A DNA stretch of 64,000 nucleotides from Leptolyngbya sp. 'hensonii'. Lineage in GTDB: Bacteria; Cyanobacteriota; Cyanobacteriia; GCF-001939115. Numbering within the stretch: position 1 is the first letter of the stretch; the number at the start of each line of letters is the position of its first letter. Made by a program: the position numbers and the translations under genes. The DNA lies in NCBI RefSeq assembly GCF_001939115.1, contig NZ_MQTZ01000041.1, positions 436,816 through 500,815 of the forward strand, written 5' to 3'. Shown here piece after piece: positions 1 to 9,105 of this stretch. The notes below the pieces were generated by a model that was not told the DNA's origin, searched no databases, and saw only the letters and a list, made by a program, of their open reading frames with translations.

Positions 1-1190
1 AAATAACCCCCCAGGCCCCACCAGAACCAGTTTTCCCGGACCTTGAATCGAAACCAGCCTTCTGGCAGCGGTAGGAAGGGTTGTAGAGACCAGTAGAGGA
101 CGGCGATTCCACCTAGAGCCAGCAGGGCATAGCTGAGCAAGATCGAGAAGGCACGGGTCCGCTCATCAAAGGTGGCCGGTTCCAGATTGAGCAATTTCAG
201 TACGATCGGCAGAATGAGATAGGGAACCAGAATTTGCCCGGTCAGGAAGAACCCCACAATGAAAACCTGCCAGATGGTTTCCCCGCTCCAGGGTGTTGTC
301 CAGGGTTGATCCCCATAACGCCCCAACAGAGATTCCTTGCCCTGGGTAACCCATTGGATCAGCAGAAAAATCAACAAGCCTACTCCAATCAGAAATCCCA
401 GAGCTGGGATACTGCCCACGATCGTGAGTTTGGAAATTGCCTGACGGGCCATGACCTGCTCTGTAGCCAGGAGAGTAATCAGGCTATCTTCACGTTGGCT
501 CAAATCATAAAGTCGAAACAGCGCCTTATGGCGAAACCAGCTATCCAAATTCTGTTTTAGCAGGGGTTCTGCATCGGGTAGCAGTTGGGGGGGATTTTGC
601 CAGAGGCCCTTGAGAATTTCTGCGGTATGGGTGAGAGTCAGGAGCTGGGGCTGATTCTGAAAGCGACTGATCACCCCATCCCAGGTTTTTAAAGCTGCTG
701 CCACCTGTTTCTGCTCAATCTGCAAAAGACCCAGGCGCAGGTCCAGTTCCGCAATTAGCTTTTCCAGGCGGTTCAGGGTCTGCTGTAATTCCTGAAGTTC
801 GGTTTTGACCTGACGATCGGGCGCAATGGAAGGTGCTGTTTGGCTGGTGGCCTGCTGGTGTAATTTTTCCAGACGGACCTCTGTTTTCGCCAGATTTTTC
901 TGGGCTGATGCCCGCACCTCCTGATATTCCTCCAGCCCATTTTTAATGGGATCAGAGCCCAGAAGTGCAGTACGCAGGGGATTCACAACGGTTGTTTCAG
1001 AGGTCTGGGGAGATCGGGAAATCTCAACTTCCTCACCCCGCCATTCCGAGGCTTGGAGCAGTAAATTGGTCTGATAGAGTTCCAGGCGGCTTTGAATCTG
1101 GGGTTGATTCCAACTCTCAGCCAGGGAGAGTGCAAGAATGGCAATGGCTACGATCGTTAAAAATCCCAGAAAAATCCGCTTTGGCGTCAT
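1..1190 (-). CDS. CPBP-family intramembrane metalloprotease-like protein, C-terminus cut by window edge
   Basis: The reading frame is open from ATG at 1190 to the left edge (about 396 residues seen), so the C-terminus is missing. It starts with a short membrane segment (MTPKRIFLGFLTIVAIAIL), followed by a long extracytoplasmic coiled region rich in Leu, Gln and Glu (about residues 60-220). Several hydrophobic segments then begin near residue 265. The N-terminal SRLELYQTNLLLQA stretch and this layout are what I recall from cyanobacterial CPBP (Abi/Rce1) proteases. The catalytic EExxxR and His motifs would lie beyond the edge, so protease activity is not shown. It is divergent from the phosphatase gene at 1300, with a 109-bp shared upstream region. 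Confidence 0.6.
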   Translation of the reverse strand, partial: MTPKRIFLGFLTIVAIAILALSLAESWNQPQIQSRLELYQTNLLLQASEWRGEEVEISRSPQTSETTVVNPLRTALLGSDPIKNGLEEYQEVRASAQKNLAKTEVRLEKLHQQATSQTAPSIAPDRQVKTELQELQQTLNRLEKLIAELDLRLGLLQIEQKQVAAALKTWDGVISRFQNQPQLLTLTHTAEILKGLWQNPPQLLPDAEPLLKQNLDSWFRHKALFRLYDLSQREDSLITLLATEQVMARQAISKLTIVGSIPALGFLIGVGLLIFLLIQWVTQGKESLLGRYGDQPWTTPWSGETIWQVFIVGFFLTGQILVPYLILPIVLKLLNLEPATFDERTRAFSILLSYALLALGGIAVLYWSLQPFLPLPEGWFRFKVRENWFWWGLGGY

Positions 1191-1299
1191 GACCCCCCCA
1201 AAAAATATGGCCTGAATCGCATTATCGCACTGCTGTTCAGTTCATTTGACTCCAAGGTAGAATGCTTCTGCCAGGTTTGTGTAAAAGGAGGACAAGACC

Positions 1300-2676
1300 C
1301 TGACTACCCGTGTAATTCTCGTACGCCACGGCCAGAGCAGCTACAACGTTGAACGTCGTGTCCAGGGCCACTGTGACGAATCGACCCTGACGGAAGCAGG
1401 GCAGAAAACAGCGCGGCAGGTGGGTGAAGCGCTGCGGGGTCTTCCCTTTGATGCGATGTATTCCAGTCCCTTGCAACGGGCCAAAGATACGGCAGAGTTG
1501 ATTCGCGCTTGCCTGCTAGCAGAGCATGTGCCGGAACTGCAATTTACAGATAATCTCAAAGAAATCAACCTGGTGACCTGGGAAGGGGTGCTGTTTAGCG
1601 AGGTGGAAGCCACCGATCCGGAAGGATTCCAGGCATGGCAGCGACGGCCCCATGAATTGAAGATGATGGTTTCAAATCCCGATGGGACTGTGACCGAATA
1701 CTATCCGGTGCCAGCCTTATACGAGCAGGCAACCCAGCTCTGGCAGGATATTCTGCCCCGTCATATCGGTCAGACCATTTTGCTGGTTGCCCACAGTGGG
1801 ATTAATCGAGCCCTGATTGGCACTGCGATCGGCCTCACTCCGGCGGATTATCAGAATGTCCACCAGTCCAACTGTGGTATCAGTGTGCTCAACTTCCCGG
1901 ATGATTGGAGTCTGGCAGACCGTAACCGATCGCCAGTTCAGGTAGAATCCACCAATCAGACGGCCCATCTGGGCAAGCCCTTACCCGAGATCCGCAATCA
2001 TCATCGGGGGCCTCGGTTTCTGCTGGTTCGCCATGGGGAGACAGACTGGAATCGAGACAAGCGCTTCCAGGGGCAGATCGATGTGCCCCTCAACGATCGG
2101 GGGCGGGAACAGTCTCAGTTGGCGGCTGAGTTTCTTCAAGCGATCCAGATGGATTTTGCTTTCAGCAGTCCCATGCTGCGTCCCAAGGAAACAGCGGAGA
2201 TTATTCTGCAGTTTCACCCAGGCGTTCGATTGGAGTTGGAAGATAACCTGCAGGAGATCAGCCATGGTCACTGGGAAGGCAAGCTAGAAGAGGAAATCCG
2301 ACAGGAGTATCCGGGGATATTGGAGCAGTGGCAGGAGGCTCCAGCAACTGTACAGATGCCAGAAGGGGAAAATCTTCAGGATGTTTGGCAACGGGCGATC
2401 GTCGGTTGGCAGACCATTCTGAAGTCGGTTTGGGCGCGGGCTGGCGATCGACCCGTCACCGTTCTGGTGGTGGCCCATGATGCCGTCAACAAAGCACTCC
2501 TTTGCCATTTGCTTAATCTGGGGCCAGAGCACTTCTGGAACTTCAAACAGGGCAATGGTGCGGTTACGGTGATTGACTATCCTCTAGGACCGGAGGAACG
2601 GGCTGTCCTGCAGGCCGTAAACATTACCTCCCATCAAGGCAGTGTTCTCGATCGAACGGCAGCCGGAGCTCTATAG
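1300..2676 (+). CDS. Two-domain histidine phosphatase (phosphoglycerate mutase-like)
   Basis: The protein holds two histidine-phosphatase domains. The first has the RHG motif near residues 9-11 (RVILVRHGQSSYN) and the second near 244-246 (FLLVRHGETDWN). Each ends with a second catalytic His (LVAHSG, VVAHDA). Such tandem proteins are common in cyanobacteria and include metal-independent phosphoserine phosphatases; the substrate here is not known. The first ATG/GTG/TTG in frame is GTG at 1420, which would delete the first RHG motif. The frame upstream is open back to a TAA, and a strong AGGAGG lies 8 nt before an in-frame CTG at 1300. I therefore place the start at CTG, giving 458 residues. Confidence 0.82.
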   Translation: MTTRVILVRHGQSSYNVERRVQGHCDESTLTEAGQKTARQVGEALRGLPFDAMYSSPLQRAKDTAELIRACLLAEHVPELQFTDNLKEINLVTWEGVLFSEVEATDPEGFQAWQRRPHELKMMVSNPDGTVTEYYPVPALYEQATQLWQDILPRHIGQTILLVAHSGINRALIGTAIGLTPADYQNVHQSNCGISVLNFPDDWSLADRNRSPVQVESTNQTAHLGKPLPEIRNHHRGPRFLLVRHGETDWNRDKRFQGQIDVPLNDRGREQSQLAAEFLQAIQMDFAFSSPMLRPKETAEIILQFHPGVRLELEDNLQEISHGHWEGKLEEEIRQEYPGILEQWQEAPATVQMPEGENLQDVWQRAIVGWQTILKSVWARAGDRPVTVLVVAHDAVNKALLCHLLNLGPEHFWNFKQGNGAVTVIDYPLGPEERAVLQAVNITSHQGSVLDRTAAGAL

Positions 2677-2764
2677 TTCATCTCGATACCTGCTTGGGTT
2701 AATGACAAACTCAACAACTCCAACACTGACCCATCCAGTTCTATCCTGCCCTGGATTCCATGCT

Positions 2765-5353
2765 CTACTGCGCCTCCCCAATCAGCTCGAACGGTGCCCA
2801 AGCGATCGGGTCGGGATACTTCTGTTTCGTGTCCAGCATCGCCTGTCGTAATGCCGTCGCCTTGTCCTGGCCCTGGTTCAGATAGCGATAGAAGCTCGTC
2901 ATCAACTCAGCCGTCGGCGCATCCGGCACCTTCCAGAGTGAGACAATGACACTGGGCACGCCTGCTGTGATCAGGGCACGGGATAACCCGATGACTCCAT
3001 CCCCTGTGATCTTGCCCCGACCCGTATCACAGGCACTTAGCACCACCAGTTCTGCTTTCAGCTTCAGGTCTAGCAGTTCGTTCGCACTCAACAACCCGTC
3101 ATTGGGCTGGGAACTGCTCGGACCCAGGGCGATCGCTCCGGGGACGCCTCCCTCCCCAATATCATCCAACAGCCCATGGGTGGCCAGGTGAATAATCCGG
3201 GCTTTGGGCATCCGGTTTATCACGACGGTTTTGGTCGCCGCTCTGCCAATCAAGGCAGGCACCTGCAGCAGTTGGGAAATGGCCCTGACTTCCTGCTCAG
3301 CTCCCGCAAGGGCGGTGAGGGGTTGAGGGGGCTCACCGATTTTGAAGACCACCCTGGGCATGGTGGGATTGCCCACCAGCAGGATATCTCCGGTCCGGGT
3401 GGCCGATCGCTGCTGGCGGGTCAACTGCAACACCTGAATCGAAGGCGCAATCCCGATCGTATGCTTCTCCAACAAATACTGTCCCTGGTCATCCTGCAAG
3501 GCTGCAAAGGGCAGCAGGAACAGGGAGCCCTGGGGCACGAAGATCACCCGGTCGTTCGGATTTTTGGGCAGCAGGTCGGCGATCGGGTCAATCAGGAGCT
3601 TGTGCAACTGTTGCAGGTATTCATTCTTGATCGTGGTAATCGGGGGTTGGCCAAACTGGCGATCGCCCTGGGCCAGATTGAAGGTCACGGGTTGACTGCC
3701 CCTGGATAGGACAGACTCCTCACAGCCCACTGCCCCCAGGCAGCGGGCTGTCGTCACCAGATTGGCCAGGGAAGTTTTCTGCTGCTGCAGGGGTTTGAGG
3801 TCCACCTGACGAAAAGCCACCTCCCCCGTAGGCTTGACCACCCAGATGAAGAGTTGCTCATCGTAGAGATTGGCATACTCCACCAGGGTTGCCTTTTGGG
3901 TTCTGGCCACCTGCTGGATAGTAGCGATCTGGATGGGTTGAATTGTAAGTGCCGCTTGCCCCTGGGTGCGCTGGGCTAATAGCTCGGCAAAGGCCCTGGC
4001 CCGTCCCCGTTCGGCAATCTCCAGGGCGGGTTCCACCTTATTCTGGGCAATCAGAACTTCCTGTAGGGTGTCATAGGGGTTGCGCTGGATATCCGCGATC
4101 GAAATTTTCTGAGCATCTTGCAACTTCTCCCTCAGAGATTCAAAGATTTGAATGGATTGTATGAGTTGGGATTCTGCTTCAGCTAACCGTCCTGCCTGGA
4201 ATGAAGCCGCTCCCAGATTACTAAGGGCCTTACCCTCTCCCAATCGATCTTTAATTTCTCTGGCAATGGCTAACCGCTGCTGCAAATAGTCAATGGCTTT
4301 GCCATGATTCCCCAGAGCATGATAAGCCGCCCCGAGATTGCCCAGGGTAACTCCTTCCCCCCGACGATCGCGGATGGCCCTGGTAATCACCAACCGTTGT
4401 TGCTGGTAGTCAATTGCCTTGGCGTAATCTCCCAGGGCATAGTAGGCAACCCCCAGATTGCCCAGGGCATTGCCCTCCCCCAATCGGTCTTTGATTTGTC
4501 TGGCAATGGTTAAAAGCTGTTGAGAGGAGTCAATCGCTCTGGTGTAGTCTCCCATCGCTTGGTAGGTAATCCCCAGATTGCCCAGGGCATTGGCTTCGCC
4601 TGCCCGGTTTTTGATTGCTCTCGAAATGCTTAAAAGCTGTTGATAGTAGTTATGGGCTTTGGCATAGTCTCCCAGGATATAGTAAATATTCCCCAGGTTA
4701 CCTAGGGATTGTCCCTCGCCCAATCGGTCCTTAGTCTCCCTGTCGATGGCTAAACCTTGTTGCTGATAGTCGATGGCTGTGGCATATTCCCCCAGTGCAT
4801 AGTAGGTATTGCCTAGATTGCCCAGAATGGCCCCTTCACTCCGGCGATCGTTGAATTTCCTGGCGATGACTAAACTCTGTTGATAGTAGCCAAGGGCTTT
4901 GGCATAGTCTCCCAGAGAATGGTAAGCAAGGCCCAGATTACCCAGGGCAATGCCTTCGCCCTGACGATTGTTGCTAGCCCTGGCAACGGCTAGCCGTTGT
5001 TGCTGGTAATCAATGGCCCTGGCATAGTTGCCCATGGCATCGTAGACAATCCCCAGGTTACCCAAGGCTGCCTCCTCTCCCCGCCGATCCTGGATGACCC
5101 GATACAGACTTAGGGCCTGCTGCCAGGAACGGAGGGCTGGTTCAAACTGGCTCCTATGGAATTGCTCAATTCCCTGCTCCAGTAGTCGGTCTGCTTCGAC
5201 TTTGCGGGGGTCTTGCGCCTGGGCCAATTGTAGGGGTGAGCCGGGGCGAAGCTGGTCTGTCGAGACAGCAATAGCGAGGGCGGGGCTGAGGCCCAGCAAC
5301 AGGGCCAGCAGGGAAGCGGAACATCGGGCCAGACCCGAAATCTGCAGGGACAT
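2765..5353 (-). CDS. Secreted TPR-repeat protein with C-terminal CHAT (caspase-like) domain
   Basis: This 862-residue protein begins with a Sec-type signal peptide (LLALLLGLSPALAIA). About nine TPR units of 40 residues follow (roughly 60-390), with the recurring pattern LGNLGxxYxxLGDYAKAIDYQQQ. The C-terminal third is a CHAT domain with the expected dyad: His near 726 in LATHGLL and Cys near 773 in LSACDTGRG. CHAT domains are clan CD peptidase relatives, and many cyanobacterial genomes carry secreted TPR-CHAT proteins of unknown target. The TPR units are similar at DNA level with a 120-bp period, suggesting recent duplication or gene conversion. Protease activity is inferred from the dyad only. 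Confidence 0.9.
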   Translation of the reverse strand: MSLQISGLARCSASLLALLLGLSPALAIAVSTDQLRPGSPLQLAQAQDPRKVEADRLLEQGIEQFHRSQFEPALRSWQQALSLYRVIQDRRGEEAALGNLGIVYDAMGNYARAIDYQQQRLAVARASNNRQGEGIALGNLGLAYHSLGDYAKALGYYQQSLVIARKFNDRRSEGAILGNLGNTYYALGEYATAIDYQQQGLAIDRETKDRLGEGQSLGNLGNIYYILGDYAKAHNYYQQLLSISRAIKNRAGEANALGNLGITYQAMGDYTRAIDSSQQLLTIARQIKDRLGEGNALGNLGVAYYALGDYAKAIDYQQQRLVITRAIRDRRGEGVTLGNLGAAYHALGNHGKAIDYLQQRLAIAREIKDRLGEGKALSNLGAASFQAGRLAEAESQLIQSIQIFESLREKLQDAQKISIADIQRNPYDTLQEVLIAQNKVEPALEIAERGRARAFAELLAQRTQGQAALTIQPIQIATIQQVARTQKATLVEYANLYDEQLFIWVVKPTGEVAFRQVDLKPLQQQKTSLANLVTTARCLGAVGCEESVLSRGSQPVTFNLAQGDRQFGQPPITTIKNEYLQQLHKLLIDPIADLLPKNPNDRVIFVPQGSLFLLPFAALQDDQGQYLLEKHTIGIAPSIQVLQLTRQQRSATRTGDILLVGNPTMPRVVFKIGEPPQPLTALAGAEQEVRAISQLLQVPALIGRAATKTVVINRMPKARIIHLATHGLLDDIGEGGVPGAIALGPSSSQPNDGLLSANELLDLKLKAELVVLSACDTGRGKITGDGVIGLSRALITAGVPSVIVSLWKVPDAPTAELMTSFYRYLNQGQDKATALRQAMLDTKQKYPDPIAWAPFELIGEAQ

Positions 5354-5630
5354 AGGGGCTACTCAATTTATACAACCGGATTATAAATCCACTAACTATC
5401 CGGGTTATTACTGATATCTGCCTGATTGATGAACGAAACTCAAATTGCCTTCACTCCAACCCCTCTCCCGGAGCGGCTACCCTATATACAGATGTCGCAG
5501 GAGGTTGGAATCAGTGAATAGACTCCTGTTCAATGTTGAATCTCTTCTGGGGAGGGGTGGCCGTAGGGCCGGGATAAGTCTGGTAGGCTGAGCGGAGCAG
5601 GGGGAGGTGACCTCGCTCCTACAACTCCAA

Positions 5631-5721
5631 AAGCTTAAAACCCTTGGACCGTAGGCTGTTTGCCACTTAGTACAAGGGTTCTGATCGCGCCTTTGAGGAT
5701 ACCCCCAGGGGAATTCGAATC
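5631..5721. repeat. Left attachment repeat (attL)
   Basis: This matches 21044-21134 over 91 bp. It has 16 identical bp (AAGCTTAAAACCCTTG), a diverged 15-bp loop, then 60 identical bp ending in the tRNA-Glu 3' part (5700-5721). The flanking arms AACCCTTG (5639-5646) and CAAGGGTT (5673-5680) form a hairpin that was probably the original terminator of the tRNA gene before integration displaced it. Confidence 0.9.
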
Positions 5722-5783
5722 ACCTTGATAGAGTCAATTAAACTCTCTTCTAGTAAGAGTTTCAAGGTTCAGGTGTTCCGGTC

Positions 5784-5804
5784 TTGACTAAAGTTTGACT
5801 AAAA
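5784..5804. promoter_or_regulatory. Left arm-type integrase site
   Basis: Two direct copies of TTGACTAAA, 10 bp apart, lie 63 bp inside the left attachment repeat. The same 21-bp sequence occurs in the same orientation at 20965-20985, between the integrase start and the right repeat. Paired short repeats near both ends are typical arm-binding sites for tyrosine recombinases. This is inference from position and identity. Confidence 0.6.
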
Positions 5805-5825
5805 ATCACTGAAACCCCCCCCACT

Positions 5826-6767
5826 TTACACAGTATCTGAAACTAAAAATTCAGCCCCCAGATCTGAATAGCCCAAATCCCCAGGACAGGCTATTTGAAT
5901 TTTCCAAGCTCCCTGCTTTGCTGTCAGAGGGAAGCCATTCAAATCTGACGGATCGCTGTCTGGAAAGGCCTGAATCACTACATAGCTGGGGGTGCTGGTC
6001 AGGTTGACATCCTTATCTGTGTTCCCCAGCTCAATTTTTGCCCATCGTTGGTAGCCGGAATAAAGTCTCCCGTCGATCGTGAAGGTTCCCCCGCTGGAGA
6101 AGTCCCCCAAGTAGTCAGCACTATCCCAGTCCCCAAACTTAACCGACTTCTGGCTTTCTTCCAGTTCTGAACCGGTGTCCAGCGTGGCCAATCCGTTCGG
6201 AGCACCCCGGTAATCTGCCAGGGCATCCCAGATTTCAGAGCCGGTCATGCCCCCCCCACTGCCCCCACCCCCCCCACCGGTCCCAGATGGTAGAAATTCA
6301 TCTGGGACTATGCCATTAATACCCAGTGGGCAAATCCCATCTGGCGCACCTTTTTCTATGGTTCGGATGGCTCCCACCTGAGAAGCCGTTACCCCGTGGG
6401 GGTTGCTACTGTTGCTGGTATGGCTCGATAGGTTGCTACTCGATGCGGCTCCAATGTCCCCCAGGGTTAGGTTATGAACGTTGCCTGTGGCGGTCGTGTG
6501 TTGCGTCAGGTCATACTCGTTAGCCTTTGCCTCTAGTAACGTCAGAACGTTCTCTACCACTGCATCCAATGCCGCTGCTGTGATGCCCATGGGCTGAACG
6601 GCTCCAGCTTCTGTTCCGGTGGCCCGGTAGAGTTGACCTGTCTCACCGAGACAGATTATTTGCCCTGAGAAGTCAGGGGTAATCGATCCGGCTGCCACGC
6701 CAGAAACAAGCTTCAGTTTCGCGTAGTGCAGTTGGTTCGGATTAGTTAAAGTTGCATGATTGCTCAT
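5826..6767 (-). CDS. Tail-fibre-like / receptor-binding protein
   Basis: The protein is 313 residues. The central region holds two short phage tail-fibre-type repeats: HTTATGNVHNLTLGDIGA (about 93-110) and HTSNSSNPHGVTASQVGA (about 116-133). The H...NPHGVTxxQVGA pattern is well known in tail fibres of tailed phages. A glycine-rich linker (about 167-176) separates these from a C-terminal beta-rich domain, as expected for a shaft plus a host-binding tip. It is the last gene of the leftward operon, 5 bp after the 87-residue gene. The C-terminal domain is not recognised. A role in attachment is inferred; non-tailed particles can carry similar spikes. Confidence 0.72.
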   Translation of the reverse strand: MSNHATLTNPNQLHYAKLKLVSGVAAGSITPDFSGQIICLGETGQLYRATGTEAGAVQPMGITAAALDAVVENVLTLLEAKANEYDLTQHTTATGNVHNLTLGDIGAASSSNLSSHTSNSSNPHGVTASQVGAIRTIEKGAPDGICPLGINGIVPDEFLPSGTGGGGGGSGGGMTGSEIWDALADYRGAPNGLATLDTGSELEESQKSVKFGDWDSADYLGDFSSGGTFTIDGRLYSGYQRWAKIELGNTDKDVNLTSTPSYVVIQAFPDSDPSDLNGFPLTAKQGAWKIQIACPGDLGYSDLGAEFLVSDTV

Positions 6768-6772
6768 GATTG

Positions 6773-7036
6773 CTACTCCACATAGAGAACATTGTTGCCG
6801 TCAGTAAGTACCTGGTCATCAGAGACCAGGATCAGATCGAAGTCTGCCCCAGCTCCCCCACCCTGGATCGCCTGCCAGTCTGCCGGGTCGTTGGTGCCGG
6901 TGGCAAGGTAGAGGGTTCTGGTCTGACTGTCAAACCAAAGGCTTTTGATCTGGCCTGGGGCAGAGGTGGGGGGATTGGGGGCAATAGTAAAGTCTGCCTG
7001 TGCCAGGTCTGGGATAAGAGGATTGATGGTGGGCAT
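6773..7036 (-). CDS. Small element protein, probably structural (87 aa)
   Basis: No family is recognised. The sequence contains LWFDSQTRTLYLATGTNDPADWQ, close in style to the QLYRATGTEAGAVQP segment near the N-terminus of the neighbouring fibre-like protein. Such 'what is displayed' beta motifs are common in phage fibre N-termini and fibre-attachment proteins. The ATG follows directly after the TAA of the upstream gene with no gap, so translation is probably coupled. Likely a partner or head domain of the fibre; moderate certainty that it is expressed, low on function. Confidence 0.6.
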   Translation of the reverse strand: MPTINPLIPDLAQADFTIAPNPPTSAPGQIKSLWFDSQTRTLYLATGTNDPADWQAIQGGGAGADFDLILVSDDQVLTDGNNVLYVE

Positions 7037-8929
7037 TTATTTAACCTCTGGGGGTGACAGGTCTGTGACTCTGGGGGTGGGCTTACCTCGGTTGATGCGG
7101 GAATTTGGATCTTCTAGATCCTGTACAAATTGCTCCCACTCATCCCGGTTGTCCCGCCGATCTCCGTCTACCAGTTCAACCAGAGATTTGATAGCACTGC
7201 CAGCCCCATGGGTGCGATCTGTTCTATAAAAGACTGCCTTGATAATCCCGGCTGCAAACAGCAGTTTGGCGACCGCGCCAAACAGGGTATCCTTTTCTTC
7301 GTTCTCCCAGCCCACAATTTTTTGCTTTGACTGTTGCAGCAAATCTTCCAGGGAATCCAGCTTTGTGGGATTGACCGCGTAATCAATCTCTCTGGTTTTG
7401 TGGTTCCCCCGGTATCCCAAAAATTCAGCATTCCCCCTGGCGTAGTCTTGGGTGACGATAGCTGCATTCTTGGTTGCCACAATTTCGGCTAAAACCCTGG
7501 TAAGCATGTTGATGCTCAGGTCGGAGTCGATCGCCCCGTTCAGGGTTAGTCCGTAAATTTCCGCTAAGGCTTCTGAGATGTTTGGCAAGCTAATCCTCTT
7601 GCTCTGATTGCCTGACTTGGTTGGGTCGGTATCTTGAATTTCTACCTCTACGGGGAACTGCCCTACGACGCCATCCATGGAGCCCACAAACCATGCCAGC
7701 CAATCAGCAAGGCTCTCAATTCTGACTGGGCTATCCTTTCCGGTTAGCAGGGTGGCTGGAAGCGTGGCCGGAAGCTGGTCAGAGCCAACTGCTTTATTTA
7801 ATTTCCGCAGTTGAGCCAGTATCTGACGCATCAATTCTTCGTTCTCATTGGAAGTACTACAGCAGCAACTCATGCATACCTCGCAGTCATCTTTTGGTGG
7901 GGGTGGGGGTGGCCCCGCTTTAACAAATACAGGAGTGCAGTTCTCCTGTTTGAACAGGGCAAAGGTTGTTTGCAGGTCCATGATATTGGGGGTCCAATAC
8001 CGCTGTCCCTGGTAGGGATGCAGCCCCTGTCTGTAAGCCCAGATCTCAAAACTGTGGGTCATCTGGCATGACTCAATCAGCTCTTTGACCGAGAATCCCA
8101 CAGCATAGAACGGTAGATCGTATCTAACCCAAACACTGGGCATTTCGGTCGCCAGACACTCTGAGTAATAAAGCGGATCTGGATAGGTGACAAACCGGTA
8201 GAGCCCCTTACACAGAAAAAAGAGTGAAGCCCCTTTATACAGACCGTCTGGGGATTCAGAAGTCTCTAGCCTCACAGCTTCAACAGGTCCGATCAGTCCT
8301 TCATCACCCGAGGGTACAAGGAAGTTACTTAAAAGCTGAAAAACTGACGTGAAATTGCCGTTAGGCCCAGCCCCGTACTGAGCGTACATCCTGAGCACGA
8401 TCTTGTAGATGAAACACTTCTTCTGCCTCTCAGTATTGAATGTGGCCCCAGTCGTAAAATCTCTGGGGTCAAAGAAGTCAGAACTGATTCCCCCGCCCAG
8501 GTCTTTATCTGGGGGTCTGCACTCCGGCCTTCTCCAACAAATCGTATAAGGGGGAAGACTCACGTAGGCGAGACTGGGAGCGATCGTGAGGCAAATTTCA
8601 CAATCACTGGCTGAAATCAGTGGATCTAGACCTACCCTATCCAGACTAATGCCCGACCCCCCGCAGTAGGGAGAGTCAGGCCATCTGTCACAGTCCCTGG
8701 GATCTACTGGCTCCAAAGGAGTTTGATAGAAGCCCGACCCCCCGATCGGTGTAAGCCCACCTGTAACCGGTGGCCCCTGTTGCTGAAAGCGATCAAGATC
8801 ATCTAGTGGCCCAGAGTCATCACTATCTCTAAAATCGGGTTCATCCCGGCTTCTGGGGGTTGTCCGGTTCGGCCCCCGATTCCGTTCTCTCCTAAATGAC
8901 CCCCCTCTTGCCCTGCCACCGGTAGCCAT
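7037..8929 (-). CDS. Large element protein with Arg-rich N-terminus and Cys cluster (630 aa), unknown function
   Basis: No family is recognised. The first 45 residues are rich in Arg and Gly and could bind nucleic acid. Cysteines recur in the first 400 residues (CEICL, CWRRPEC), and a dense CEVCMSCCCS cluster lies near residue 356 after a proline run, suggesting metal binding or disulfides. The C-terminal 230 residues look alpha-helical (MRQILAQLRKLNKAVG onward). An upstream TTG at 8947 is possible, but ATG at 8929 overlaps the previous stop as TGATG, which fits coupled translation. It is the largest protein of the leftward operon and a candidate structural or genome-associated protein by position only. 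Confidence 0.7.
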   Translation of the reverse strand: MATGGRARGGSFRRERNRGPNRTTPRSRDEPDFRDSDDSGPLDDLDRFQQQGPPVTGGLTPIGGSGFYQTPLEPVDPRDCDRWPDSPYCGGSGISLDRVGLDPLISASDCEICLTIAPSLAYVSLPPYTICWRRPECRPPDKDLGGGISSDFFDPRDFTTGATFNTERQKKCFIYKIVLRMYAQYGAGPNGNFTSVFQLLSNFLVPSGDEGLIGPVEAVRLETSESPDGLYKGASLFFLCKGLYRFVTYPDPLYYSECLATEMPSVWVRYDLPFYAVGFSVKELIESCQMTHSFEIWAYRQGLHPYQGQRYWTPNIMDLQTTFALFKQENCTPVFVKAGPPPPPPKDDCEVCMSCCCSTSNENEELMRQILAQLRKLNKAVGSDQLPATLPATLLTGKDSPVRIESLADWLAWFVGSMDGVVGQFPVEVEIQDTDPTKSGNQSKRISLPNISEALAEIYGLTLNGAIDSDLSINMLTRVLAEIVATKNAAIVTQDYARGNAEFLGYRGNHKTREIDYAVNPTKLDSLEDLLQQSKQKIVGWENEEKDTLFGAVAKLLFAAGIIKAVFYRTDRTHGAGSAIKSLVELVDGDRRDNRDEWEQFVQDLEDPNSRINRGKPTPRVTDLSPPEVK

Positions 8930-9105
8930 CAGTTCAACAGGCTCCAATAGTTAGGGCGAAAAATAAATCCGTTGTAGGGCTCCCCAATGCGATTAGCTCT
9001 GATGGATAGGGCCTCATACTCTGCAGGCCCATAGAAGTCATAGGGAATGTGAACGTATTTGCGTCCCCTGCGCTGAATTCTTACCCAGGAATTTAAGTTA
9101 AACAT
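8929..9105 (-). CDS. 58-residue element protein, unknown
   Basis: A short frame of 58 residues begins MFNLNSWVRIQRRGRKYVHI and ends RPNYWSLLN. It exactly fills the gap between its neighbours: its ATG overlaps the preceding stop as TAATG at 9105, and its TGA overlaps the next ATG as TGATG at 8929. Double stop-start overlap on the same strand is strong evidence for a real, translationally coupled gene. It is basic and aromatic, with no recognised domain. It would be missed by a 60-residue cutoff. Confidence 0.7.
   Translation of the reverse strand: MFNLNSWVRIQRRGRKYVHIPYDFYGPAEYEALSIRANRIGEPYNGFIFRPNYWSLLN

Larger units (their letters stand above)
5354..5825. other. Intergenic region holding the left element junction
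   Basis: There is no gene between the TPR-CHAT start and the end of the element's leftward operon. From left to right it holds the upstream region of the TPR-CHAT gene; a GC-rich stretch (about 5535-5620, GGGGAGGGGTGGCCGTAGGG) resembling one at 60015-60057; the left 91-bp attachment repeat (5631-5721); a small hairpin with AAACTCT/AGAGTTT arms near 5749-5771 that might end the leftward operon; and an arm-type integrase site (5784-5804). Confidence 0.7.

Noticed and set aside
4240-5140. Regular repeats resembling a CRISPR array
   Set aside because: The 120-bp period matches TPR codons within an intact reading frame; no constant direct repeat with variable spacers is present.
6245-6285. C-rich run (glycine linker) as a possible sequencing error
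   Set aside because: The reading frame continues with sensible protein on both sides, so the Gly-rich linker is likely real.
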